Origin: Trema orientale | Taxonomy: Eukaryota; Streptophyta; Magnoliopsida; Rosales; Cannabaceae | Length of the DNA: 64,000 nucleotides | Reading direction: 5' to 3' | NCBI GenBank assembly: GCA_002914845.1 | Contig: JXTC01000473.1 | Coordinates: 1 to 64,000 of the forward strand | In this document: piece by piece, positions 1 to 12,622 of the stretch | Layout of the letters: every line of letters starts with the position of its first letter | Numbering within the stretch: position 1 is the stretch's first letter | Program-made: the position numbers and the translations under genes | The notes under the pieces: model-generated | What the model was told of the DNA's origin: nothing | Database searches by the model: none | Seen by the model: the letters and a program-made list of their open reading frames with translations, nothing else

Positions 1-1438
1 GCTCCCCCCTTCATCTTGCGAAGATTCTCTCGTGAAGATTCTACTCGCAGATGCCGACCAACTCGTCGATAAAAATCTTCGAGCGTTCTGCACTCCCGTT
101 CGAGCAATTCTTCCCAGAGCTTCGTTTCAGCTCGCACTCCTGCCATCAGTAGGGTTAAGACTCCTCCTTCAGGCGGATTGTTGACTTTTGCTAACTCAGA
201 GGTGAAACGATTGAGATATGACCGCAGGGTCTCCTCGGGACCTTGGCGGATGTTTGATAGGCTGATTAGCAGGACATTGAAACTCTTAGCAGCCTGAAAC
301 TGCCTTAAAAACGCAGTTTGGAGTTGTTGCCAAGAAGAGATTGAGCCCGGCTGTAGCCCTCGAAACCACTTTTTTGCTGCTCCTGAGAGAGTTACGGTGA
401 AGCATCTGCACCTTGCGAGATCATCAATTCGATGGAGCTCCGTTAGATCATTAAAGTGATCCATATGATCCTGGGGATCTGTTTTCCCATCAAACATGTT
501 TATTGTGGGAAGTTTAAATCCCGCAGGAAGGGCTGCTGCTCGAATTTCCTCGTTGAACGGCGACTGACGATATCCATCCACGAGTTCATCATCCCAGCCA
601 GCCATTGTTTCTAATGCGATCTTCAGATTATGAACATCAATGTTATGAGGAAGGGCATTAGTTGGTGGCAGGGGTGGTCTCTGATTGTTATTACGTTGAA
701 TAGCCACAGGTTGGCCATGTTGGGTCTGCAGCGTCTGTTGTGTGGATTCGATTGTAATTGTGCGACGAGACCGGCTTTGGTTTTCATGATGCGACGTGGA
801 TTGTTCTCAACTACGTCGCTGTTCTAAGTGTTGTCGCAGGTCTGTCGGATCCTGCCTGGGCTCTCTACTGATCCTCTCGAAGACGCTCCTCGATTGACGA
901 TTCTGCTCGTTGCTTTGATCTCGATTGACGTTTATTCTTCTGGAAGGTTGTCCCCGATTTCGATCAGTGCTTGAACTTCCAGTACCAGACCCCTGTGGTA
1001 AGTCTGCGACCTTGCCCTTGCCTTTAGAAGTGCGATCTGCTTGACGCCTTTGTTGGGCTCTAGATTGATCGCGAGTTCCTTCTTCCCAGATCTGGATTCC
1101 TTTCTCCGGTTGTCGAGCAGGGCGATTTTTGGGACGTTCCTGTTGTGGCGGAGTGACCATCTGCCCTTCCGCGAGACGTCGCAGAGAGTCATTAATTTGG
1201 CTGGTGATTTGTTGAAGGTTTGCAAGTGTGTCCTCTATTCGATCTTGCCTTTGATTGATGTTTTCCGGTGCTGTTTCGGCGGGTTGACCCTGAGCAGGAT
1301 CGGCCTGTGCAGCAGTAGTGTTTTGAGATTGATTTTGGCTAAGTCCAGCGTTTCTGGTAGTATTTCTGGTGTTTGCCATTGTTGAAGAAACAAGAATGAC
1401 AAATTATTTGCTGGAATAGCCCTCCTTCTAGCGCCAAT
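1..1438 (-). mobile_element. Ty3/gypsy LTR retrotransposon, gag region (partial, fossil)
   Basis: Reading leftward from about 1379, the minus strand encodes a Gln/Arg/Ser-rich, low-complexity N-terminal gag extension (807-1379). It is followed by a recognisable retrotransposon gag domain at about 1-450, with motifs such as GAAKKWFRGL and WQQLQTAFLRQF. The order extension then gag, next to an LTR whose inner edge carries a TGGCGC-type primer-binding site (about 1420-1437), fits the Ty3/gypsy Tat/Athila/Ogre branch. The family assignment rests on known gag and primer-site features, not on a search. The rest of the element lies beyond the left edge. The visible copy looks degraded, with at least one break. 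Confidence 0.8.
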
Positions 1439-2029
1439 TGTTGACGGAGGTTTTGTCAACAATGAATATAGGAAATTACGAGATGTGGCTTGTGTGTGAA
1501 AAGGATTAATAAAGCAAAATAAACAAGGAGACAAGAATTTTATAGTGGTTCAGCCCCAAAAAAGATGAGCCTACGTCCACTGTTCTTCACTATTTTCTGG
1601 AGAATTACAAGAGTTTCTCTAAGCCTCAAGGTGAGAGCAAAGAGAGAATTACAGAGTGTATAGTGAAGTAGTAGTCAGATATCGTGTCCCCAAATTATGA
1701 GACTGAGCCCCCTTTATATAGGTGAAGGTGGCTTCAAGTTTCCCAATTACATAAACGAGTAGGTATACAATTTGACATTCATAGAATCGGGTAATATCCT
1801 TAACTAAATACAGGAGATTACTCAATCTCTATCCTGAAGCTTGTTTCTTTTTCCACGCCAATTACCCTTTTTGGTGAAGCTTAAATCAGTTTCCCTTTTT
1901 TATACTGGTCGCACCTTTCACATTCGGATGTGGTCGCATTTTAATTAAGGGAATTCTTATGCGACCATGTCATGCTTAACTTTTGACTTTTTCGGCGTTG
2001 ACCAATTATGGATTTAAGATCGCATAACA
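1439..2029 (-). mobile_element. 5' LTR of the gypsy element
   Basis: The inner boundary is clear. The plus strand changes from the primer-site-like stretch to TGTTGACGG at 1439, so on the minus strand the LTR ends in CCGTCAACA. A TATA-like CTATATAAAG lies on the minus strand near 1711-1725. The outer boundary is less certain; I place it after CATAACA at about 2029, which would give TG...CA ends and about 590 bp. The partner LTR is outside the window, so neither a target-site duplication nor an age can be read. Confidence 0.6.
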
Positions 2030-2321
2030 CCAACTAAGTTTTAAAATCACATCCCAACTAAGTTGGAACGTACCTATAGAATAATTCTTTGCAACTCTAT
2101 TCCAACTACTTTAAAATTCAAGGAAGAAAAAAGAGTTCGCATAAAGCAAAAGACGTAAGAAAAATAATCCTTAAACAGGCTTCCGCATAGTTATTACACC
2201 AAAATAATACTATTGAAAAAAAAATCAACAAAATTAAAGCTACTTTAATGACACTTTATTTAATAGCACATCGTGAATTCCTTATTTAAAGGGACCGTTA
2301 GCAAAATACATAATTTTGATA

Positions 2322-2415
2322 GTGTATTTTAGAAAATGGATTCCTTTTATTATAACTTGACTAGTAAAGTGTATTTTAAAAAATGGATTCCTTTTATTAT
2401 AACTTGACTAGTAAA
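2322..2415 (+). repeat. 47-bp tandem duplication, two units
   Basis: Units at 2322-2368 and 2369-2415 are identical except for one base. Each begins GTGTATTTTA and ends GACTAGTAAA. This looks like a recent local duplication in AT-rich intergenic DNA. The rest of 2030-2900 shows no gene, only homopolymer A runs and AT-rich sequence. Confidence 0.9.
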
Positions 2416-2502
2416 CTATGCAAGATGTGCTTGATAGATCATTATAAGATCTATTTGCAAAAAAACAAAAAAAAAAAAAAAAAAATTAAACAGGGTCTAC
2501 TT

Positions 2503-2655
2503 TCCAAAAGACAATTAAAATGGTATATTTCACCAAATATCCCTTATTTTCTCTTCTTTAAATTGACAACAATTATTGAACAATGTTGTCTTATTATAAA
2601 ACTACTTTCAAAAATGCTAGACAGTTTATTATTTTATATGAAACATACTGATTAA
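2503..2655 (+). repeat. dispersed repeat, copy 1 (pairs with 4758-4905)
   Basis: This stretch and 4758-4905 resemble each other in the same orientation. They share TTGAACAATGTT, a central AT-rich block and ATATGAAAC near the right end, with many substitutions. I do not recognise the family. The two copies bracket the SINE and the hAT-like element. Confidence 0.55.
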
Positions 2656-2919
2656 AAAGATCTATTTCACCTAAAAGCAGCTCTACTGCGGTCTTTCTGT
2701 CTAATCTCCCCATACTATTTTCAAAACCACAAATTCAACCCAAATTTAAAATTAGATTATTACCTTAATCTTTTATAAACTGTCTCTATATCTAATTTTA
2801 CTCTTCCTACCTCTTCTTTCTCACGTTCTCCTTTTTTCTTTCTCATACACATTCCTCCTCTTCCTACTTTTTTTTTTTTTTATTCTGCTCACTGCTGTTA
2901 TAATTAATATGCCTAAAAT

Positions 2920-3070
2920 TGACGAAATGGATTGGCTCAAGTTGTAAGAGTACCTACTACCTGGGATCTCGGTCTTAGGTTCGAGTCACACTAGAAATTG
3001 GGTAGTAGTAGATATTTTTCTTTAATATGTAATAAGTGAAGATCATTAGTTGAGCCTCACTTTATGGGGA
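2920..3070 (+). mobile_element. tRNA-derived SINE
   Basis: A box-A-like stretch (TTGGCTCAAGTTGTAAGAGT, 2933-2952) is followed about 30 nt later by a box-B-like GGTTCGAGTCA (2978-2988). This spacing and wording match the RNA polymerase III promoter in the head of plant tRNA-derived SINEs. A short unrelated tail follows, then an A-rich run at about 3067. The body is around 150 bp, normal for plant SINEs. The exact ends and the target-site duplication are unclear, so the copy may be old. Confidence 0.6.
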
Positions 3071-3437
3071 AAAAAAAAGAAATTGATAAGACTAAAACTT
3101 TTTTGAAAAAAGAAACAACAAGGAAAACAAAAATGAGTCACGTTCTCTCCCCACACACCCCTCCCCCATTTTGCTGGGAAGGAGAAGTCACCACTGATAT
3201 CAATAACTTCTCTGGTTTTCGATAATTTTCCTATTCGAAGATGCTTTCACACTTTTACGATAACTTAAGAAAAACTCTTACATGTGTATCCTAAAACAAA
3301 TGATTTATTGGTATGTGGCCAATTTACTTAGAATTAGTACTGTGTATATGCCGAAGTGGAACAAAAAAAGTTTATGCCAAATTTATTACTTCATGCTCAA
3401 ATCTCAGATTATAATCGAATAATAGAGTAAAGATGAT

Positions 3438-4569
3438 CAGGGTCGGCTCAAGCACTTTAGGAGTCTTAGGCGAATTCTCAAATGAATGCCTTCTTAAAAA
3501 TTAAAAAGAAAAAAATCATTTGTTGGAATAATTTACTGAAATACTCTCATTTTGATAAGGCATCAAAATTTTAATACAAATAGACTCATTTTACCACCAA
3601 TAGACATTGCTATTTTGTGATTGAATCAAAGAGAGATCTCTATTTTTCTCTTAAACTCGAGCTAGTTTCTTATATCAATATAGAAAATTTCTAGTAGACA
3701 TATCAATTATATTTTTTTTTTTATCTTTTTGGTTTGAAAAACAAATTTATTCTAATTGCTAGTTAGATATAAAAGCAAATTAATCCAGTAAAAAAAAAAA
3801 AACAGTATAAGAAAATAAAATAGTTAATGTGAAATTCAAGAAACAATATTACTCAATAGTTAACAAGAAATAAGTGAAAAAGAAATACATAACCTGAAAA
3901 TCTACTATGGCCAATCAAACAAGCAATAATTAATAGCTTCTTCAAATCAAACTCAACTCTTCTAGTAACTTTTTTTATCTCTATTTTTAGTGTTTTTCTA
4001 TTTTGAGAACTCTGCAACTAAAAAAAAAAATAGAATGAAAGAAGCTGCCAGTGAGAGCATAAGAGAAGGAAAGCAAATTCGAGTATTTTTTTTTTCTTTT
4101 TGCCAAAGTATAATGGAGAATATGTATACATATTTATGTCTAAGTAAAGAAAAATAGTTTATAGATTAAAAAAAGAAAAACGTTGATGAAAAAAAAAGAA
4201 TATTTGTCAGTTTCAATTATTTAGTTAATATTTGAACATTTATCAATAAAATAAATTCTGAAAAAAATGTAATTATGAAAATATAAAAAGATAATGCATA
4301 ATTAGAATATTTAATTGCGTTGAAGTTTGACATAAAAGATTTTGTTTGACTTTTGAAATTTAAATATGGTTAGAAAATAGGGATATACTATTAATTTTTT
4401 TCCTTTCTTAAGGTGTTTTTTTTTTTCCTTTTTTGGTTAAAACCTTAAGGTAAAATTAAAAAAATATTATAAGAGAAATATTACAAAAAAAAAAAAAAGA
4501 ATTTTGGGACCTTGACTAGAGGCGAAGTCTTAGGCAAAAGCCTTACTCGCCTATACCTCCAGCCGGCAT
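3438..4569. mobile_element. hAT-like non-autonomous DNA element
   Basis: The left end begins CAGGGTCGGCTC with TTAGGAGTCTTAGGC just inside. The right end carries GGCGAAGTCTTAGGC and finishes near CCAGCCGGCATG. The ends are imperfect inverted repeats with the CAGGG/CCGGC wording seen in many plant hAT-type elements. The 1.1-kb interior is AT-rich and has no transposase reading frame. I could not find a convincing 8-bp target-site duplication, so class and exact ends are provisional. Confidence 0.45.
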
Positions 4570-6179
4570 GAGAGTGACAGAAGAAATCATTATTTTGCGT
4601 TTACAATCTCCTTCTTATCGGGGTGAGAACTTTTTTTTTTTTTCAAAGCAGTTAGAGGGACTACTTAGTGCAAACATATTCTTAACAAAATTAATTTTAT
4701 GTCCTAAAAGGAAATCTTACTCAAGATCTTTACGGTAATAAAAAATTAGTAGGGAGAGTAGACAAAAAGTGGTAATAATCCCACCAACACCTAATTTTCC
4801 TCGTTTAAAATTGATAACAAATGTTGAACAATGTTATAGAATCGTAAAATTGTCTATTTTCAACAACGCTGGACTATTATATATGAAACTCACGATTGAC
4901 CATTACTGTTTTATAAAGCAAAAACAATCTTCCACGAGTGTTGAATGGTAATGTGATTTCTTTGACGGTGTCACGTAATTGTGTAGTACTTTTAGCTAGC
5001 ATGCGTTAGCTGTATTTTCGAGATCTAAATTAAATATTTTAAGAAAACAGGATAACTCAATATTATTAAAAATTAAATTAATTCCAATCGTTTCGACAAT
5101 CTAGGCCCATGATTGCATAAACGCTAATTATAATAAGATAGTCATATGAATCTTGTATAGACAAAAGTATTTATGAGTGAGTGATCGAGACAAGCAAAAT
5201 CACTTAAAATAAGGGTTTACGAAAATCTTAAAATATAAGATTCATATAATGATCATGCCCGAGCCGAGCCGCAGTATTGCTATTATTTATCATGCTCATT
5301 ATATGCATGCATGAGTTAATTTATTTTACAGTCACGTGTCCTCCATCATCACTTCTAATCTCTTTTTTTTTTTTTTTTTAAAGCAAATTATCTACAGTTC
5401 TTTTCTAATTTGTTTGTTTCTCTCACAATTTTTTTTTTTTTCACGTGACCATTTTTCTATTACATGTTCTAAATCGTTATTAAAAGAACTTTGATCATTT
5501 ATCAGGTAAGGAAACTTTAACTAATATTAGTTCCCCTTTTTTTTTCCTTTTGGAAAAAGGATACATGGCTGAGATTCAAGAAGCCTCTTCATGTCTTTTA
5601 ACCCCTAGGCTAAGTTGATATTAATTATTTATGAACAGTTATTTATCCACACTTATATGTTAATTCCGGCTTCCCCTACCTAACAAAGAATAAGAGCTAT
5701 TTTGTTAAACTTAGCTACGTTAAACATGTTTCTTTCTCTTTTGAAAAAAGCAACATATATATATATATATAGACACGACTATTTTTCATCACCTTATAAA
5801 TTAGAAGTTATTATAGAAAAAAAAAATCAAAATCAAATTCTGTGCCACTATTCTTCTTCTTTTTTTTTTTTTTGGAAGATCCTACAAAAATAAAAAAGAA
5901 AGTTAACTTTTGCATCGACAATATTCTTGAAATAGGACAAGATAAAGTATTTGATTAATAAATTATAAGGTGCAGATAAAAATACGGATATACATAAACA
6001 TTAGGCTCCCAATAACTTCTTTTTTTCTTTCTTTTTTTGCTAAAGAGGAACCCAAGACTTTTACTTGCAATAAATTACCCCTGCAACATGAAACGGGCGG
6101 TGATGATTGAAGTGAACCACGTGTATGGTAGTGGTAGTCATACTCTCAGTCGACTTTCCAGTGTGCCAGCAAGCACTGT
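4570..6179. other. intergenic, no gene seen
   Basis: AT-rich spacer holding the second copy of the dispersed repeat (4758-4905), several long T runs, a short TA microsatellite near 5755-5771, and CACGTG-type G-box cores near 5334 and 5443. No supported coding region or RNA gene. Confidence 0.6.
4758..4905 (+). repeat. dispersed repeat, copy 2 (pairs with 2503-2655)
   Basis: Diverged direct copy of 2503-2655; see that entry. It shares TTGAACAATGTT and ATATGAAAC with the same spacing order. Confidence 0.5.
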
Positions 6180-7061
6180 ATCTTTTCCTCTTCTAATCCT
6201 CTCTCTTTCTCTCTCTGTCTGAAATTTTTGGGGTTTGTTGATATGTCAGTTTGAATGGATTTGCTTGGCTTTTTCTTATAATGGTTCTTTCTCTCTCTCT
6301 TCCATACATCTTCACTCCCTTATTTTCTCTCTCTTTCTTATAGTTTTCCTCGCTTTGTGGGGAGAGCAGTGGCTTGAATAAGTAGATTTAGATTTCAACT
6401 TTAAGCTTTTGGAGATTTCTTTAGGATTTTAAAAGAGAGTTTTGCCAATCAATCAACATACCCTAGAGTTCAACCAAAAAAAGGGTTGCAAATTTTAAGT
6501 AGCTAGGAAAAGTTGTTTGAAGAAAAAAGGAAGAAAAAAAATAAAAAGCTCATTGATGGAGAAACACAGCTCATGATCTTCTTAATTAGCTTAGCTTCTT
6601 TTTTCTCATCTCTCCTATATAGTTTCTTTTTTCTTTTTCTTTTTTTTGATAAATAAAAAGCCAACCCTTTACCCCAAAAACCCCAAAAAACACTTTGGAA
6701 AGGTCAAAACCGGTGAGGGGAGAGCTTAATAGTCATGATCATTTCACTTGAGTTACTTATTATTCTTGTTCAAGGCAAAACCCACCTGTTAACTTTTACC
6801 TAAATTAGCAACCTTGGTTGAGATTTGACTGGTTTTGGTCTTTTGGAGAGTAGTAGTAGTTTAAGTGGTACTTTCACTATACCAACATCAAATCAAAGCC
6901 ACCAAAAGACAGATAACAAAAACCCCATACAGATCAAATATTCAAATACCTTCATTTGCATCTTATTTTCTTCTTTCTTTACCAAGGTTTCATGTTTGAG
7001 TTTTTCCATGCAGTTTGGTGATCATATATAGAGATATATAACACACATATATATATATATT
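6180..7061 (+). promoter_or_regulatory. upstream region and probable 5' UTR of the trihelix gene
   Basis: Three CT-rich tracts (about 6186-6222, 6283-6303 and 6321-6342) lie upstream of the trihelix ATG. Pyrimidine-rich patches like these are common around plant core promoters and 5' UTRs. A CACGTG G-box core occurs at 6119-6124. The ATG at 7062 follows an AT microsatellite (about 7047-7061). No transcription start can be fixed from sequence alone. Confidence 0.4.
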
Positions 7062-8843
7062 ATGGCTGATCAAGGAGGTAATACAAGCAGTAATACTACC
7101 CTAATGAGAGACTACAGAAAAGGGAACTGGACAGTGAGTGAGACAATGATTCTGATCGAGGCAAAGAAGATGGACGACGAGAGGAGAATGAAGAGAATCA
7201 CAGCAAATGACAATGAACAAGGAAGGAGTATTAGTGGTACTACTACTACCAGTACTAAACCAGCTGAGCTTAGGTGGAAATGGGTGGAAGATTACTGCTG
7301 GAGAAAAGGGTGTTTGAGGAGCCAAAACCAGTGTAATGACAAGTGGGATAATCTCATGAGGGACTACAAGAAAGTGAGAGATTATGAGAGAAGAGTAGCT
7401 GAAAAATCAGGAGCAGGAGGAGAAGGCGTTAGCACTCATGAAGATCAGTCTTATTGGGAGATTGAGAAGAATGAGAGGAAAGAGAAGAACTTGCCTACTA
7501 ATATGTTGCCTCAGATATATGAGGCTTTGGTTGATGTTGTTGAGAGGAAGAGTCAGAGGCTTTCGGGTGGAATTAGTGGAGTTTCTTCCGTACCCAGTTC
7601 AAGTCCAAGTATTGGGTACCAAATGGTGGAGAGACCTATCAGTGGTGGTGGTGTTATTCATCATCCTCACCATCATCTCCAACAACCTCCATTAATGGCT
7701 TCTCAACCCTTGCTACAGCCACACCACATTTCAGCTTCACCAATTACAGCATTACCACTTCCTCCGGCTTCGGCGCCGGTGACGGTGGCTGCGGCGGAGC
7801 TAGCGGTGGCGCCGCCTCCTGTGCAAGCTCAACCACCTCCTCATGCTCTTCCAATATTGCCCACAGTAGGTATTTTCACTCTCTGTCTATCTATAGCTAT
7901 AGCTTTAAAAGAAAACCCTTGTCATCATCATGAGAATTTAAAAATGCCATTTTTTTTGTTTAGTAAGTCATCTTTTTGGTCTGATCTTTCTCACTTTTTC
8001 TCACTCAATGAAGCAAAAGTCTCCATTTTCTAAATCTTCGGATCAAATGTTTGATATTTTTCCATCTGGGTACTTTAATAATAATATGGAATCATTAATA
8101 TACTTCATCAAACTAATGAATAAGCCTCTTTTTTTATTATTATATACACCATGGATACAAAAGTTGAAGATTAATGATGAATGACAAAATATACTCCTTT
8201 GTGATATAATTATTAGTAGTTATTCAATCTTCATTCATTGAGAGAGAAAATAAGGAGTGGTCTAAGAGATGAATACTTGATAGCAAGCCGAATAAAAAGT
8301 CAATAATCTTCAGTGTAATATGTGAAATATAATTGGATTTCTCATCATGAGTTTATAATTAGTATGTATTGATTGGTTGGGTTGTGTTGTTTAATTTTGG
8401 TGTGTATGGTTGCATATTTTTATCGTTTGGAGATGTGTGATAGCTCAGATTCTGATACAAGCGAGCATCCAAACTCACCAGCAAAGAGGAGAAAAAAAGC
8501 ATCAGATCATCAACAACAACAACATCATCAAGGGCCAGGAACAGCTCCAACAACTAGTGCTAGTGGGAGAAGCAGTAGTTCATCAAGTGATCAAGTAGTG
8601 GCCACAGCTATATCCAAAAGTGCTTCTATCATAGCAGAAGCACTTCAGGCCTGTGAGGAGAGAGAGGAGAGAAGGCATAGAGACCTTCTTAGCTTACATG
8701 AGAAGAGGCTCAAGATTGAGGAGTCAAAGACTGAAGTCAACAGACAAGGCATTAATGGTCTTGTTGATGCCATTAACAAGCTGGCCAATTCCATCCAAGC
8801 TTTGGCTTCTGATAGGCACCAATCCACTTCCAAACCTTCTTAG
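7062..8843 (+). CDS. trihelix transcription factor, ASR3-like (two exons)
   Basis: Predicted nuclear DNA-binding protein of about 400 residues. Exon 1 is 7062-7869 and exon 2 is 8449-8843 (1203 nt in frame). An alternative junction, 7865 to 8433, is also in frame and gives 404 residues. Residues about 18-115 form a trihelix (SANT/Myb-like) domain: RKGNWTVSETMILIEAKK opens helix 1, RWKWVEDYCWRKGC and QCNDKWDNLMRDYKKVRDYE follow. The middle is rich in His, Pro and Ala. An acidic SDTSEH stretch and a basic AKRRKK patch (possible nuclear signal) follow. The C-terminus, after SASIIAEALQ, is long-helical and probably a coiled coil for dimerisation. This order matches the Arabidopsis ASR3/At1g31310/At2g35640 group, whose member ASR3 is a repressor in immune signalling. 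That role is family knowledge, not shown here. Confidence 0.85.
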
Positions 8844-10100
8844 TTTATAAAATTATTTTATCAATATATTATAATAATAATAATTTATTTTTATATATAT
8901 TTATAATATTTTCAAAAGTTTTCTAAGTTCTGATCATCTCTGATAATTGGTAATGGTGGTTATTTTGTATTAATCCCCCATTTGGTTGCTCTCTTTTGCT
9001 TTGTACATAATTCAAAAATGAACCTTATTGTGTTCTACCCCAATTTGGATTCCCATTAATTAATGATTCTAATTATATAAATTTTGTTTCTTTTACTCTC
9101 TAACTTTTCAGTTCTTTGACACTTATTATTACTATTATTTTAGTGGGGTTTTGAATCTTAATTTATGATAAATGGGTATAGGTGTACAAACTTTGGATTT
9201 AAAATTTGTTACAATTCTTTCCTTTTTTTTTTTTAAGGATAACCCACACACTAGATTTATAACAAATTTTTAATCCAAAGTCTATGAAAACTAGTGCAGA
9301 AAAAATACAATGTCTTTCATTTTAATTTTCGTGCATTTGTCTATAGATCAGATTACAAACCTGCAGAGACAATTCCTCAAAAAAAAAAAAAAAAGATGAG
9401 ATTTTTTTTTAGAGTTTATGATAGTTAAAAAAATTATTTCTTCTTAAAAAAAAATTGTTTTTAATAACATTCTCTCTATTCTGACCACATGGTATAAAAT
9501 TTGCAATTTTAAAATTTTAATATTGTACAACAATAATAAAAATAATTATAAAAACTTGTATAAAAAATGTATAATAGCACCATTTTTTTTAATTCATCAT
9601 AGAAATGTATCTCCAATCCTGAAAATAACATTTATGAAACTACTCTTATATCTAACATATGCAAAAGAAAGGGGAGGAAATAAAAAAAAAAACCAAAAAA
9701 ACTACTTAGAATTCATCTTAAATTATTTAAAAAAAAAAAATCGTTATACTTTCTCCTTACCTAACAGAACTTTATGTATGGTTCACAAAACAACAAATTC
9801 TGTACCGTACGCGAGTTGCACATCCTTTTCGCTGGGTGTGAATTTTATCTCTCTTCCCTTGTATTTATTCTCATGTAAAAATTTTCTGAAATTCATAAAA
9901 TTAAAAAAGAAAAAACCCAAAAAAATCATAAAAAAGAGATTCTGTAAGCATCTAAAGAGAAAACTTCTCCCACGCGCCCTCGTACTGGAAAAATGAGACA
10001 CAAGGCATCATACATGGCAGGGATTGGACAGTGCATCACACGCGCTATTGAGAAAGTAGTAAAAACCCACCAAGCCGTACCTATCATTTATGAGGTAGAT

Positions 10101-10134
<34 letters not shown>

Positions 10135-12580
10135 TTGGCACCGAGCAGAAGAGCAGTAGTAGTACTGGCAAAAACAGATGAGAGAGAGAGAGAGATGAAA
10201 TGTGGGGTTCACCCAAAAGACTGGTCAAAGGCGACCGGTCAATGATCTGTCTGACCCTGAAGGGATGATGCTTTGGTTTTAGGGGGATGAAATTACGAGA
10301 ATGCCATCACCGTTGTATTTGTTGTATTGTATTGTATTCCCCCTATTAAGGCTGCTATTTACAAAAGTTGGAGAGTTGGACTTGGACCCCCTCTTTCTCT
10401 CTTTTCTTTCTCTTTTGCCTTTTTTTTTTTTCCTGAGACTCACTCTGAGAGTGAGAGGTCATTATTGGCTAATTTGGTAGTCTTCTAGTATAATATTTCT
10501 GACAAAAGGCTCTGCTGAGTTTTTATTTTTATTTTTTTATTTTCTACTTCCTTTTTCCTTTTTAGAGTATTACAGAGAGGAGCCTGAATGTAATGTAATG
10601 GGCATCTCAGCTTTTTTCCTTTTCTCACTTTTTCCTTTTCAAAGTTTATGATGTTATTATTTAGGTGGAGAATTGTAGGTATACGATGTTTTCTTTTGGG
10701 GGAAAAAAAAAAGCTTTTCTTTAAAATTCTTGAAGATTTCATTTTTGTCAAATTCCATCAGATAGAACCTTTAATTTATTAAATGATTTTAACTCATAAT
10801 TGGGATTTGGTTAGTGAATTCTACTTCAATAAAAATTTAAAAAAAAAAAAAACCTGAGCTTGGTTATACATGTATAATTGTAATAACAATTCATTGAGAC
10901 TGGTTAGGCGCACATAATTCTCACAATTAATTGATAGACTATTTGATTTAAACAGGATATTAATGTGATTTGATATTCAAATAAGTGTACTTTTAATAGA
11001 TGTGTATCAGAAAAGTTTATCATTTCGGAAGCTAAATTGTAATAATTAATTTAGAAATAATGGAGCAGATACTATTTGCTAAGAAAAATTCACTAGTCTT
11101 AAACTTGTTTTTTGTTTTTTGTTTTTTTTTTTTAAAATATCCTGACAGATTCTTGGCCTTTCTTCCCATTTCAGACAGATTCATGACAAATGGTGTAATG
11201 ACATTAAGGACCATTAGCTTTTTTTACAGAGTGGAGCAGGAAAAATAAACTATGCAAATATTGGTCTATTAAAAAAGAGAGAGAGAGAGAGAGGAAAATT
11301 GGGCAACTGGTTATTGGGCTACAATAGAATTGTATATGGCATGTACAAATTAATAATATATCCAAAGCTATATACAACAATAACTTTTGTAGTCGTTAAA
11401 AAAAAAAAAAAGAAGAAGAACTTGTCTCTCTCTCAAAAATTTTATCTACTTTGGACAACCTTTTTTTTTAATATTTTTTTTCCCAATAATCCTTTCGATT
11501 GTTTGTATTCTTTATTCTATATATTATTAGAATTTCGTCCTACTAGAATCTGGATCTACCTAGGTTTTGTTTTTTTTTTTTCATTTTTTCTTTAGTTTTT
11601 TTGTGATTTTCTTCCAAATTTGTACCTTCTAATATCCAATTTGGAAGAACTTATAATGTTAAAGATTATGTAAGTAAGTTCCATTACTATATCAATCAAA
11701 AGTGCCAGTTTGAATGGTATAGAGTAATTTGAAAGAGTAACATAGGTTTTTCTAGTGGAGCTCTCTTTATATTATTCACGTTATTTACATCTTGTGCACA
11801 GATTTTCCTCCATGTGCGTGTTAAATCCAATGATTTGTTTAGTTATTTGCTATTTTGGTTTATTTGTAGTATAACCTTTGCTTTAGGTTATGTTAAGGGA
11901 AAAATAGATATCAACGCTATTTGGAGAAATAATAAAAGAAACGAAAGTGTGTGGATTTGAGGCATAGTAATCTACTTTCCTTAAGATGTTGTTTGCCCCC
12001 ACTCAAATATAGTTTTTGAACTCAAATGATGTTTACTAACAGGTTTATTGATCACAAATTACCTCCAAGTTATAACAAATAGCAATTTTAATAAATATCC
12101 TGAACACTATATGAAACTGATTAACATCATTAATTTGGTTATATTCTCTCTCATGCATGTGTCTTTTCATCAAGGGACATGTCCCTTGATTAATAGAAAT
12201 GTTTATTCATTTAACATCCTTTCATAATGAATAGATATTTACTAAATATTGCATCTTTTCATCGCATCAATTCCAATTGAATATGTACCAACCAAAGGTC
12301 GATATAGGTGCGAACTAACAATTGTATCTCTTCATATAGATACCCATCAAAAATTGTATCCTTTCGTTATACATATTCCAGATTTTTGGCTATTTTCAAT
12401 TTCTATCAAATATTACAATCTCTCTAATAGATTAATTATTGGAATTAAAGTATTTTATCATTTTAAAAACAAACCAATAGGTGTTAATTTTATATTTAAA
12501 TGATAAATATTTTCTATGCTACTTTGTTGATTTTTATATCATTCTAAGGTTAATATTGTTATTTTTATGTTTCTAGGTAT
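8844..12580. other. intergenic spacer with microsatellites, no gene seen
   Basis: AT-rich DNA with long A and T runs. It includes AG microsatellites at about 10104-10132, 10180-10194 and 11276-11293, and a less AT-rich patch at about 10000-10330. Open frames here are Lys/Asn/Phe-rich products of low-complexity sequence and resemble no protein I know. A short inverted repeat lies at 9188-9282. Confidence 0.6.
9188..9282. repeat. short inverted repeat (hairpin)
   Basis: Arms at about 9188-9212 and 9259-9282 share ACTTTGGATT and AAATTTGTTA, separated by about 46 bp. This could be the remains of a small MITE. No transcript evidence is visible. Confidence 0.5.
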
Positions 12581-12622
12581 TTCGAAGGAGAAATGATGAA
12601 AAGGAGCTGAAATGAGTATAGT

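Noticed and set aside
9523-9996. 157-codon open frame rich in Lys, Asn, Tyr and Phe
   Set aside because: It is composed of A/T runs, shows no domain, and has low-complexity content typical of chance frames in AT-rich DNA.
10000-10460. Possible promoter, 5' UTR or microRNA locus: AG repeats and a CTCACTCTGAGAGTGAG palindrome near 10440
   Set aside because: The palindrome stem is only 7 bp, no recognisable microRNA sequence is present, and no gene follows.
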